From assembly GCA_023128035.1 (NCBI GenBank), contig JAGMES010000064.1:1-24386 (forward strand): a stretch of DNA of 24,386 nt, given 5' to 3'. Below are positions 16,244 through 24,293 of this stretch, piece by piece; position 1 is the stretch's first letter; the number at the start of each line of letters is the position of its first letter. A program made the position numbers and the translations under genes. This DNA comes from Halanaerobiales bacterium (GTDB taxonomy: Bacteria > Bacillota_F > Halanaerobiia > DY22613). The notes under the pieces were generated by a model. That model did no database searches and was not told where the DNA came from. It saw only the letters and a list, made by a program, of their open reading frames with translations.

Positions 16244-17677
16244 ATGAAACAATATGTATTGGGTGGTTGGGTGGCTCCTATTACACATAATGGAATATTG
16301 ATTAGAGACATCTATCATCAAAGTTATCTTGAAATCCAGGATGGTCTGATTCGGAAAATTGGAACTTTTGACGGATTACTTTTTGATGAGAACCAACTGG
16401 TTTTGATCGACAAAAATAAGCGAATCACAATTGATAAAACGTGTTTATTGCCTTTAGAAATACAGAAATACAGTCAAGTGGAATTGGAGTATTATTTACG
16501 CTCAACTTTAATTACACCTGGTTTTATTAATGCTCATACCCATACATTGGAAGCACTTTTTCAAGGATTTTATACTTATGATCAAGAGCGGGATCAACCA
16601 TTTCATTATAGAAATATGTTAGATTGGTTAAAGCATCCTACAAAAGGGGCAGTTCCCATAGGTTTAATTTTAGCAAATTCAGAAGAGATTATTCAAAATG
16701 TTTTGGGTGAAAATATATGGAAAATAGCTTTTCGTAAAGCATATTTTGATCAGATTCGATCGGGTGTAACATATTTTAGAGATCACTTATGGAATATGGG
16801 ATCAATCATCCCATCAGTAATTGAGGAAAGTAAAGAGTTAGATGTAAAATTTACCCTTGGGATTGATTGTTTTCCAAGCAATGTGGATCTCTTAGGGGGA
16901 GCGGTTTCGATTTTAAATGATTTTCATAAACAGGAGAATATTCAGTTTGAATTGGCTGGAACAGATATAGCTGTCATTGATCTATTATCAGTGATGCAAC
17001 AGGTAAGTAGAGATTTTGGTATTGGTGTACATTTACATATGGCAGAAACTGTACTACAGAGAAAAATTTATAAAAATTCATTGCAATATTTAATTGATGC
17101 TCAAGTATTGGGACCACAATTATCTTTGGCTCATTCTGTATATTTAGATGAAAGGGAATATGACATATTGGCTAGCACTGGGACAAAGGTGGTAATTAAT
17201 GATCGTGCCAATGGGTATTTGGGTTCGAAAAAAGCGCCATTATCTAAATTTTTAAAACATAATGTTATTTGTGGATTGGGAACAGATGGTGCTGCAACAA
17301 TAGGTCTTGATATGTTTTCTCTTTTACATTTGTCTGTTTGTACTGAGCGGATGTTTATGGAAGATCCTACTGTTATTGATGCTTTTACAATTCTTGCGCT
17401 GGCAACCTATGGGTCGGCACAAACGTTGGGATTGGAAGCACAGATGGGAAGTTTGGAAGTGGGTAAAAAGGCGAATTTAAATATTTTTAGATTGAAGCAA
17501 CCAATCTACAATCCGATTGATACATTGATTTTTCTTACTAGAACTGACCAATTGATGTCGGTCATAGTGGAGGGAAAAGAAATTTATAAAGGTGGGCATG
17601 TTGAAAAAATTGAGGATAGCAAATTGGAAGATCACTTAGAAACAATAGCTGATTTTATTAAAATACATTGTCGGTAA
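16244..17677 (+). CDS. Amidohydrolase-superfamily enzyme (TRZ/ATZ deaminase-like), substrate unknown
   Basis: 477 aa. The metal site is complete: H98-T-H100 (PGFINAHTHTLEALFQG), His265 (GVHLHMAET), His297 (LAHSVYL) and Asp348 (GLGTDGAAT). The order and spacing match the group with MTA/SAH deaminases, guanine deaminases and SsnA-like enzymes. Unlike those deaminases, it lacks the usual H-x-P-x-S-N stretch after the AHSVYL strand; VVINDRANGYLGSKKAP stands there. The N-terminal part (TFDGLLFDENQLVLIDKNKR, about residues 41-60) is longer than usual. In this cluster it might deaminate the deazaguanine ring, trim an amide, or act on the peptide; nothing in the sequence decides. The ATG follows AAAGAAGG and the terminator, so expression depends on read-through. 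Confidence 0.83.
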   Translation: MKQYVLGGWVAPITHNGILIRDIYHQSYLEIQDGLIRKIGTFDGLLFDENQLVLIDKNKRITIDKTCLLPLEIQKYSQVELEYYLRSTLITPGFINAHTHTLEALFQGFYTYDQERDQPFHYRNMLDWLKHPTKGAVPIGLILANSEEIIQNVLGENIWKIAFRKAYFDQIRSGVTYFRDHLWNMGSIIPSVIEESKELDVKFTLGIDCFPSNVDLLGGAVSILNDFHKQENIQFELAGTDIAVIDLLSVMQQVSRDFGIGVHLHMAETVLQRKIYKNSLQYLIDAQVLGPQLSLAHSVYLDEREYDILASTGTKVVINDRANGYLGSKKAPLSKFLKHNVICGLGTDGAATIGLDMFSLLHLSVCTERMFMEDPTVIDAFTILALATYGSAQTLGLEAQMGSLEVGKKANLNIFRLKQPIYNPIDTLIFLTRTDQLMSVIVEGKEIYKGGHVEKIEDSKLEDHLETIADFIKIHCR

Positions 17678-17725
17678 AGAAAATCGAATTGGCATTGATA
17701 TTTCAATGAGAAAGGAGAGGACGCT

Positions 17726-19339
17726 ATGGATGTCATTTTAATTCGAACTCCCAAAGGAAGTCCGAAGACTGGAGACCCAGCTCCTTATCAAAATGATTTT
17801 TTGGATTACTATGAGGATCTGGCTGTCTCTTATTTAGCAGCTTCTCTGCGTCAAGAAGGATATACATGCAAAGTAATCGATCAGGAATGGAAACGTTTAG
17901 AAGAAAAGGAATTGGCACATCTATGTGTACAGGAAGATTGTAATGTGTTTGCACTATCCATTCATGCCTATGGTTTTTTGAAAGTGGGTTTGCGGATTGC
18001 CATGGAAATAAAAACCTACTGTCCAAATGCAATTATAATATTGGGAGGCCATCCATTGACAGACCTGGATGACTCAATTATGGAAATGTTTGATTTTATT
18101 GATTTTGTTTGTCGTGGAGAAGGGGAAAAGATACTACCTCAATTGATGGAGGCTATTAAAGGTGAGAAGGATTACAGTTCGGTTTCAGGTCTGACCTATC
18201 GAGAGAAGGGAAGGATTATTCGGGATGATAATACACCACGATGCACTGATTTAGATCAGTTACCATTTCCATCAAGAGATCTCTGGGAATCTGACTCACC
18301 AAAACCTTATTATGCATTGGTTTTGGGAAGTCGGGGTTGTTATGGAAGATGTAAAATGTGCAGTGTACGTGCCTTTTATGGAGGAGATAACCATCATTGG
18401 ATTGGTCGTTCACCAGAAAACCTTGTGGAAGAATTGGAACATTTAAATCAGAAGTATGGAATAAAAATTTTTAGTATTATTGATCCTGAATTTATCGGGC
18501 CTGGAGAACGTGGGAAAAAACGTGCGACAAAGATTGCTGAATTAATTATGAAAAAAGAGTTAGATATCAAATTTGATATTGCTTGTCGGGTAAATGATGT
18601 GGATCGAGAAGTATTCTCTAAATTAAAAGATGCTGGTTTGTATAAAGTTTTTCTTGGGGTTGAGTCTGGAGTTCAAAAAGTGTTGGATCAATTATGTAAG
18701 TTGACTACTGTTGAGGAAAATTTATCAGCAAGTAAAGTTTTACATGACTTGAACCTTCAAATTGAGACTGGCTTTATTATGATCATGCCAGATTCAACTA
18801 TAGATGACATTCAACAAAATCTGAAATTTATTAAAAAATTTAAATGTTTTCAGCCTTATCGTTTGGGTTCTAGGTTATATACTCATCCGAATTTCGAAAT
18901 TTCTAAGGAACTTGAAGATGAGAAGGTTGTTTTTGGTAATCTATTGGAGAAACGTTACTATATTCAAGATTTTCTTGTGCAACAGTACTATGACGTCTGG
19001 TTGAGATTATATTCCTATGCGAGTAAGGGTTTACGAAAAATCAATCTTTTATTTATTCATAGCCTTTGGCAGCAGGATGTATTAGATCAAATATATCAAA
19101 TTCAGGAAAGTGTCCTTTTCTATTATATAGGACTTCTAGAAAAGGCGATTTCAATTATATTGCGACAAAAGTTAACTGAAGAACAATTGGAATTTCTAAC
19201 TAGATCTATGGAAGAGTTTATGGAAATACAGCGAGAAAAAATTAATAAGCTAGTTGAGGAAAAGAGCCAAGTTATGCAATATCCGTGGATTGAAAGAAAA
19301 GTTGAGATTATTGATAAAGGAGTGAAGAAACATGTATAA
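17726..19339 (+). CDS. Radical SAM enzyme with N-terminal cobalamin-binding-type domain
   Basis: 537 aa. Residues 1-145 resemble the B12-binding domain of this superfamily (LAVSYLAASLRQEGYTCKVID, IIILGGHPLTDL, FVCRGEGEKILPQL), without a DxHxxG cobalamin-ligating motif, as in many members. Radical SAM motif: C205-xxx-C209-xx-C212 (GSRGCYGRCKMCSV), then FSIIDPEF and FLGVESG. The last 150 or so residues are helical with no recognised domain. Such enzymes methylate unactivated carbons, cyclise, or rearrange peptides and small molecules. A second radical SAM enzyme in a peptide cluster suggests a further modification of the peptide or its deazaguanine part. RBS AAAGGAGAG; overlaps queD by 8 bases. 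Confidence 0.85.
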   Translation: MDVILIRTPKGSPKTGDPAPYQNDFLDYYEDLAVSYLAASLRQEGYTCKVIDQEWKRLEEKELAHLCVQEDCNVFALSIHAYGFLKVGLRIAMEIKTYCPNAIIILGGHPLTDLDDSIMEMFDFIDFVCRGEGEKILPQLMEAIKGEKDYSSVSGLTYREKGRIIRDDNTPRCTDLDQLPFPSRDLWESDSPKPYYALVLGSRGCYGRCKMCSVRAFYGGDNHHWIGRSPENLVEELEHLNQKYGIKIFSIIDPEFIGPGERGKKRATKIAELIMKKELDIKFDIACRVNDVDREVFSKLKDAGLYKVFLGVESGVQKVLDQLCKLTTVEENLSASKVLHDLNLQIETGFIMIMPDSTIDDIQQNLKFIKKFKCFQPYRLGSRLYTHPNFEISKELEDEKVVFGNLLEKRYYIQDFLVQQYYDVWLRLYSYASKGLRKINLLFIHSLWQQDVLDQIYQIQESVLFYYIGLLEKAISIILRQKLTEEQLEFLTRSMEEFMEIQREKINKLVEEKSQVMQYPWIERKVEIIDKGVKKHV

Positions 19340-19709
19340 CTATGAAGTAGTAAAAAGAGTTAGTTTTGATGCTGCTCATTATCTTCCTGACTATGATGGA
19401 AAATGTAATCAGATGCATGGACATACTTGGTATCTGGAAGTTGGGGTTAGTGGCAGTAGTTTAAAGGACGGAATACTTTTTGATTTCTCTGAATTAAAAA
19501 AGAAACTAAAGGAATTATGTGAGTCGTATGACCACAAAGTGTTAAATGATCTAGATGATTTTAAAAATGAGCCGCCGACAGCAGAAAATATTGGACGACT
19601 GGTTTATGAAAGGTTGGAAGGCACTTTGCCAGAAGGAATTGCTTTAAGCTTTGTGAGGTTGAATGAGACTGCTGATTCTTGGGTTACGGTTAGGAAGGTA
19701 AAGGAATGA
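19332..19709 (+). CDS. queD: 6-carboxytetrahydropterin synthase
   Basis: 125 aa, normal length. It converts dihydroneopterin triphosphate to 6-carboxy-5,6,7,8-tetrahydropterin, step two towards preQ0. Zinc ligands are His16 (FDAAHYL), His29 and His31 (MHGH), with the catalytic cysteine Cys25 in the KCNQMHGH motif. Also visible are FDFSELK, YDHKVLND, PTAENIGR and VRLNETADSW (substrate-binding glutamate). The Cys-x3-His-x-His pattern favours QueD over mammalian-type pterin synthase. It overlaps the B12-type radical SAM gene by 8 bases and queE by ATGA, so the deazaguanine genes are coupled to the peptide-type genes in one operon. Confidence 0.95.
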   Translation: MYNYEVVKRVSFDAAHYLPDYDGKCNQMHGHTWYLEVGVSGSSLKDGILFDFSELKKKLKELCESYDHKVLNDLDDFKNEPPTAENIGRLVYERLEGTLPEGIALSFVRLNETADSWVTVRKVKE

Positions 19710-20455
19710 AACAGGTAAATATCAAGGAAATCTTTAAATCGATTCAGGGCGAAGGTGAATTTATCGGGTATCAGCAATTGTTTATTCGATTTGGTGGTTG
19801 TAATTTAAAATGTACCTATTGTGATACGGCTCATGATTCTATATCTGAAAAGTTTCAGGTATATTACCATTGGACTCATGACGAATGCAAAATAGTAGAA
19901 AACCCGATCAGTTCGGCAGATCTGGTTGATCTGGTGGCAGGTATGGATTTGGAAGATATTCATTCTATTAGTTTAACGGGTGGAGAACCGCTAATCCAGG
20001 ATGAATTTTTGCAAGAATTCCTACCGGCTATAATATCCATAACGGATTCAAAAATTTTTCTTGAGACCAATGGTACTTTAGCACAAGAGTTGGATCGGAT
20101 TGCTGAATGGGTTGATTATGTTTCAATGGACTTTAAGCTATCTTCTTATGTAGAAAATGAAAAAAACATATTAGCAAAGCATGAAGAATTTATAAAAATA
20201 TGTTCTTTGCATGGGTTGCATACATATGTAAAGGTTGTACTAGATGATTATTTTAACCAGAAAGAGTTGATGATGTATTTGGATTTACTAACTGAGACCA
20301 TGGAAAATGTTTGTCTTTATATTCAACCGATGATGAAGGGAGACCAATTTTTATTAAGCAAGGATAAAATGAATAGGGTTTTCCAAGCTTGTCAAGAAAA
20401 AAAGCTTGAAGTAAGAATTATTCCTCAAGTACATAAATTCTTACGGGTAATTTAA
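19706..20455 (+). CDS. queE: 7-carboxy-7-deazaguanine synthase
   Basis: 249 aa. A radical SAM enzyme that contracts carboxytetrahydropterin to 7-carboxy-7-deazaguanine. Marks are FKSIQGEGEFIGYQQLFIRF, the cluster motif C32-xxx-C36-xx-C39 (GGCNLKCTYCDT) and SLTGGEPLIQ; CYQP-type C-terminal elements are replaced by CLYIQPMMKGD. The EIFKSIQGEG opening and the CNLKC-x-YCDT form identify QueE among short radical SAM proteins. It is between queD and folE; a ribosome site GTAAAGGA lies at the end of queD. Confidence 0.94.
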   Translation: MKQVNIKEIFKSIQGEGEFIGYQQLFIRFGGCNLKCTYCDTAHDSISEKFQVYYHWTHDECKIVENPISSADLVDLVAGMDLEDIHSISLTGGEPLIQDEFLQEFLPAIISITDSKIFLETNGTLAQELDRIAEWVDYVSMDFKLSSYVENEKNILAKHEEFIKICSLHGLHTYVKVVLDDYFNQKELMMYLDLLTETMENVCLYIQPMMKGDQFLLSKDKMNRVFQACQEKKLEVRIIPQVHKFLRVI

Positions 20456-20475
20456 TTAATAAAGGAGGAATTGAG

Positions 20476-21033
20476 GTGGATCTAGAAAAAATTAAAATTG
20501 CAATTCGGATGGTGTTAGAAGCAATTGGTGAAGATCCTGATCGGGAGGGCTTAAAAGAGACACCAGATCGTGTAGCCAGAATGTATCAAGAGATTTTTGG
20601 AAATGTCGAAACAGAGCCTGATGAGAAATTGATAAAGGCCTTTGTACAGGAATATAATGATTTAATTGTGATTAAGGAAATTCCCTTTTATTCTATGTGT
20701 GAGCATCATTTATTACCTTTTTTTGGACAGGTTCATATCGGTTATGTACCTTCAAACAATAAAGTGATTGGTTTGAGTAAAGTGGTTCGAAGTGTAGACT
20801 TTTTTAGTAAGAAACCACAATTACAGGAAGGTTTGACCTGGGAAATTTTGAATTTCATTAATGAAAAATATCAACCAGAAAGTGTGATAGTGGTAATTGA
20901 AGCTGAACATATGTGTGTTTCTATGAGAGGAATTAAAAAGGCAGGTTCTAAAACTATTACTGTAAAAATGGCTGGAGGTATTAGAGAGAGTTCTGCTCTG
21001 GAACAGCGTTTTTGGCATCTGATTGAAAGATAA
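20476..21033 (+). CDS. folE: GTP cyclohydrolase I
   Basis: 185 aa, full length. It opens GTP to dihydroneopterin triphosphate, the shared first step of folate and 7-deazapurine synthesis. The zinc ligands Cys75, His78 and Cys147 are present (FYSMCEHHLLPFFG; EAEHMCVSMRGIKKAGS), as is the ETPDRVARMY region at the N-terminus. The start is a GTG behind AAAGGAGG at 20461-20468. Its position after queE, 20 bases away, supplies the entry step for local deazaguanine synthesis. No other folate gene is in the window, so it seems dedicated to the deazapurine route. Confidence 0.95.
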   Translation: MDLEKIKIAIRMVLEAIGEDPDREGLKETPDRVARMYQEIFGNVETEPDEKLIKAFVQEYNDLIVIKEIPFYSMCEHHLLPFFGQVHIGYVPSNNKVIGLSKVVRSVDFFSKKPQLQEGLTWEILNFINEKYQPESVIVVIEAEHMCVSMRGIKKAGSKTITVKMAGGIRESSALEQRFWHLIER

Positions 21034-21048
21034 GGGGAGAAAAAGGTT

Positions 21049-21682
21049 ATGAAAACATTATCACTATTAAGTTTAGTTCACGAGGTTGGTTCACTGCTAG
21101 AAGTAGGTGCAGAAGAAATTTATTGTGGGGTTATGGCTGAGGAAGTGATTCGAAAATACGATCTATCAATTATTAATGGATGCCCAAAAGTTTGTAATTT
21201 GCAGAATTTCGCTGAACTAGAAAGAGTTGTACAAACTGTACATTCTCACACTGTGCCCGTTTTTATTACTTTCAATCCTGCGCTGTATAATGATAGTCAA
21301 TTTGCTTTGGCTGAAGAACTTATTGGAGAGGTTTATGAATTGCTGTAGATGATTTAATTATTTCTGATGTTGGGTTGTTACGGTTGATTAGTAAACGAGA
21401 TTTGAACTTAAAGATTCATTTAAATACCATCGGATCTACATATAATAAATCGGCTATTCAATTTTATCAAAGTAGTAATTTATTGACTGAGCCTACCCTT
21501 ATATTTTGCAGGAAGAAGGGGTTAAAGCAATTGAGTTTGATTATCCACTACGTGGATTAGTCTTAAAAAAATCGAATCTGTTTTATATTTTACATACACT
21601 TTATTTTATGAGAATAAACAAATGTAAAAGATGTGAAAAGATGGGTTTTGATCGAATTGTTATGCATAATCAGATTATATAG
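21049..21682 (+). pseudogene. U32-family peptidase-like gene, broken by frameshifts
   Basis: The first segment, ATG 21049 (behind AAGGGGAG) to TAG 21348, reads as the U32 N-terminus: a GSLLEVGAEEIYCG strand and VPVFITFNPALYNDSQF. At about 21340 the homology moves to another frame: AVDDLIISDVGLLRLISK, then NLKIHLNTIGS and KSAIQFYQ, as expected next in U32 proteins; one missing base explains it. At about 21500 it moves again, to a frame with QEEGVKAIEFDYPLRGLVL ending at 21682. Only some 210 codons remain against 300-450 in intact members, so there is also loss of sequence. U32 proteins often accompany radical SAM enzymes and several are hydroxylases or RNA-modifying, not peptidases. The original role here is unknown. 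Confidence 0.72.
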
Positions 21683-21716
21683 ATATTTTTTATATTTTAT
21701 TAAAGAGGGGGTAATT

Positions 21717-22964
21717 ATGCAGATTGTCTGTATGGAAGAACATAGCTCTGGTTTATGGAATTTAGCTAAGTACAATGTCAAAGATGCAACCTTTATTCAT
21801 TTTGATGCTCATTTAGATATAGCTTATATTGGCCAGGGAATTATAGAGAAAATAGAAGAAGCACAGACTCCAGAAGAATTACGAGAATTAGAAGAAATTT
21901 TATGGTATCAGCCTTCTAAAGGATTTTTGGGTTTTCATTGTGGAAACTTTTTATACCCTGCTATTAAGAAAGGTATGATCAAACATTTTGTCTGGGTTAT
22001 GTCTAATGAAAAAAGGTCCCATGTAAGTGTTTTTAAGAAAATTATTACTACCCTTGGCGGTGTCACTGAAGAAGATTATTTTAGCCTTACTGTTAATGAT
22101 GGTATTATTAGGGGAAAGTTATTTGGAATTGATTTTACAGTTTTAACTCTGAATGAATTAGCAAAGTTGTCTTTCGAGGAAGAGGTTATTATTGATATAG
22201 ACATAGACTATTTTTTCGATCTTAACAGTAAGTTACCCTGGATTGAATTAGAGGATTTTGTTCAGCGAATTGAACCTTTGCTAAACTGGACAGAACTTGT
22301 TATGATCTGTAATTCAGTTCAGAGTGGTCATGTTCCAGCAACTTTTAGCTTTTATACTAACTATCTTTTGGGATTAATTAAAGGGGAAGATGTTAAAAAA
22401 CACCAACAAGAAAAGGCTAAAATTGAAGAAATTATTAGAAATAATTCGGTGGGGTCTTTTGCGTATCTGGAGAAGGATTTGAAATCTCGAAGTTTGTTAA
22501 TGTTAAATTCTTTGTATCAGTTTAAGGAAGAAGAAATTCAGGCTGTCACCAACGAACTGACAGATTCATATTTGAAAGGTCTTTTATTAAATTTTTATAA
22601 TCCTCAAAAGGCATTGAACTGTTTTATGGAATTAGAATCAAGTTACAAAGGGCCTCGCTTCTTACTAAGTCTTGGGAGAGCGTTGATCAGAGTTAGTCGT
22701 TTCTCAGATGCAGTTCCATACTTTGAGCAAGTATTAGAACTTGAGGCCAATTGGATGGCTTATTTTTCACTAGGTGTCTGTTATTATCATTTAAGAAAAT
22801 GTGATCAAGCAGGGACTTTTTTTTAAAAATCACTAGAAATTAATGAATTATATCCCCTTACCCATTTATACCAGGCAAAGGTTTACAATCTACAAAATGA
22901 GTTAGAAAAGCAAAATTTATCTTTAAAAAAATATGTGTTTTTTGATAAAGGGGAGGACAAATGA
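21717..22964 (+). CDS. UPF0489 (arginase-fold) protein with C-terminal TPR repeats, interrupted by an in-frame TAA
   Basis: From ATG 21717 (behind AAAGAGGGGG) the frame reaches a TAA at 22824-22826, giving 369 aa. It then continues in the same frame to TGA 22962-22964, which overlaps the next start. Residues 1-220 match UPF0489: His9 in MEEHSSGLW, the metal-site motifs HFDAHLD (28-34) and IDIDIDYFF (159-167), and SVQSGHVPATF (200-210). From about 300 on there are TPR-like repeats. The stop codon aligns with a Glu of the preceding repeat (PYFEQVLELE against TFF-stop-KSLEIN), so GAA to TAA is the likely change. From memory, RiPP peptide arginases such as OspR (Arg to Orn) belong to this family. 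The metal site is intact, so the shortened protein could still be active. Substrate candidate: Arg29 of the small peptide. Confidence 0.78.
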
Positions 22965-24250
22965 TGGTGGTTGATTTTGAGACATTTATTCGGAAACGTT
23001 TTTGGTTTTCTCAGATGTTAGAAAAAAGGTTTCATAAATTACTACTTCTATTTGATCCAAAGAACGTGCAAAATTATTTACAACCAGTTATTGTCCAAGG
23101 AACGAGGGGAACGGGAAAGACGGAATTATTGAAGGCTATAGCTCAATACTATTCTCCACAATCTTTATATGTCACTTTTAACGATCAACTAAATATAGAT
23201 GAGTGTATTAAGCTCATTCAACCCTTTGTTGAAAATGAATCTATAGAAAGAAAGGTAATTTGCTTCGATCAAATGGACTATTTACCCCAATCCTATCAAT
23301 TTGTCTTAAACTTGGCCAAAGAGGTCAATTCATCAGTTAGTGTTCCCATCTTAATTATTGGGGCAACTCGTAATTCGGTTTTTGCAAGATTGCAATCTTA
23401 TTATTGGCAGTTTCCAATGAATGATTATTTTCTTGAAGACAAAATTCAGATCATGGAGTATATTGTGAAAAAGATTTCTTTAGAGATTGGATGTGAAATT
23501 GAATTAACTCTAGAGGCAAATGTTGAGTTAAGTATGTACCATCGGATGAGTATCGGTTTAAAAGATCTAGAAGACAGTCTTTGGAGATTAATCTGGTATA
23601 AAAAAAGTAAAGAGGAAAGTTCAAAAGGTTTGGTGCGAATTACAAAATCTGATGTTCAACAAGTTTTTTATTGGAAAAACCAGGAGATGTACATGGTAAA
23701 CGATCAGTACAGAATTGGTATAGCAAATGTTTTAACTATGAAAGAGTATATAAATTTTCAATTAAAAGTTGAAGCTATGGTGTGTGATAGAAGAAACTTT
23801 GATCTGTCAATCCTTGGGGAGTTGGATCAGGAAGCTTTGAGTTCTTCAAAGGTAGCTATAGCTGCTGCGATTAACTATCTTAAAGGGCAAAATGTTCAGT
23901 TATTAGAAAATGAAACTTTATTGGTTAATTTTTACGGAAAAGATATTTTTAAAAAGGGTTCTTCAGCGGGGTTGGCAGTTTTTGTGGCAGTCGTTTCTGT
24001 TATTTTAAAGAGACCTGTGCTACAAAATATTGGATTTACGGGGCAAGTTACTTTATCTGGTGATGTAATACGGGTCGGTCATATTGAAAATAAGATCATT
24101 CAAGGCTTTAATCGTGGCATTACTGAATTTTATCTATCAATTCAAAATGAGTTGGATTTTTTGATGGTTCCAAAGGCGATTTTACAACAGATTCAAATTC
24201 ATTTGGTAAAGGATGTTCATGAAGTGTTCAAAAAATTATTTGTTAGTTAG
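22961..24250 (+). CDS. AAA ATPase fused to a Lon-type (S16) serine protease domain
   Basis: 429 aa. The N-terminal ATPase has a Walker A GTRGTGKTEL (from residue 47) and a Walker B-like VICFDQMD (99-106, Gln after the Asp). The C-terminal half, from about 255, matches the Lon proteolytic domain: KGSSAGLAVFVAVV with catalytic Ser335, GFTGQVTLSGDVIRVGHI, and Lys378 in VGHIENKIIQGFNRGI, which aligns with the catalytic lysine of GGLKEKLLAALRGG in Lon. The dyad is intact. There is no Lon substrate-recognition domain and the protein is about half the length of Lon. Last gene of the cluster, it is coupled by ATGA to the arginase-like gene; an ATG at 22964 is an alternative start. It may remove the peptide leader or degrade a regulator. 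The role is inferred. Confidence 0.83.
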   Translation: MMVVDFETFIRKRFWFSQMLEKRFHKLLLLFDPKNVQNYLQPVIVQGTRGTGKTELLKAIAQYYSPQSLYVTFNDQLNIDECIKLIQPFVENESIERKVICFDQMDYLPQSYQFVLNLAKEVNSSVSVPILIIGATRNSVFARLQSYYWQFPMNDYFLEDKIQIMEYIVKKISLEIGCEIELTLEANVELSMYHRMSIGLKDLEDSLWRLIWYKKSKEESSKGLVRITKSDVQQVFYWKNQEMYMVNDQYRIGIANVLTMKEYINFQLKVEAMVCDRRNFDLSILGELDQEALSSSKVAIAAAINYLKGQNVQLLENETLLVNFYGKDIFKKGSSAGLAVFVAVVSVILKRPVLQNIGFTGQVTLSGDVIRVGHIENKIIQGFNRGITEFYLSIQNELDFLMVPKAILQQIQIHLVKDVHEVFKKLFVS

Positions 24251-24258
24251 TATAAAAG

Positions 24259-24279
24259 AATTGCTAGGAGGCAATTTTT
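24259..24279 (+). terminator. Short stem-loop with T run after the last gene
   Basis: AATTGC (24259-24264) and GCAATT (24271-24276) form a 6-bp stem with a 6-base loop, and the right arm runs into TTTTT. It lies nine bases behind the protease stop. The stem is short and AT-rich, so termination would be weak or partial. Confidence 0.5.
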
Positions 24280-24293
24280 GTTCTTGTATAGTT

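Noticed and set aside
11411..21033. Ordinary queuosine operon
   Set aside because: The four genes are separated by 7 kb of peptide-type and transport genes, and no queF, tgt, queA or queG is present in the window. It remains possible that they also serve the tRNA pathway.
21633..21716. Upstream start extending the UPF0489 protein by 28 residues
   Set aside because: The extension overlaps the U32 remnant and has no ribosome site; the ATG at 21717 has AAAGAGGGGG at good spacing.
22817..22825. The T8 run as a slippage or sequencing-indel cause of the UPF0489 stop
   Set aside because: The coding frame is the same on both sides of the stop, so adding or removing a base would break it; a substitution fits.
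11411..24250. Known antiphage systems with QueC-like proteins (Qat, type IV CBASS) or dpd DNA modification
   Set aside because: There is no KAP-type QatA, TatD-type QatD, cyclic-nucleotide synthase, ubiquitin-like protein, or DpdA-type transglycosylase; the neighbours point to peptide maturation and export.
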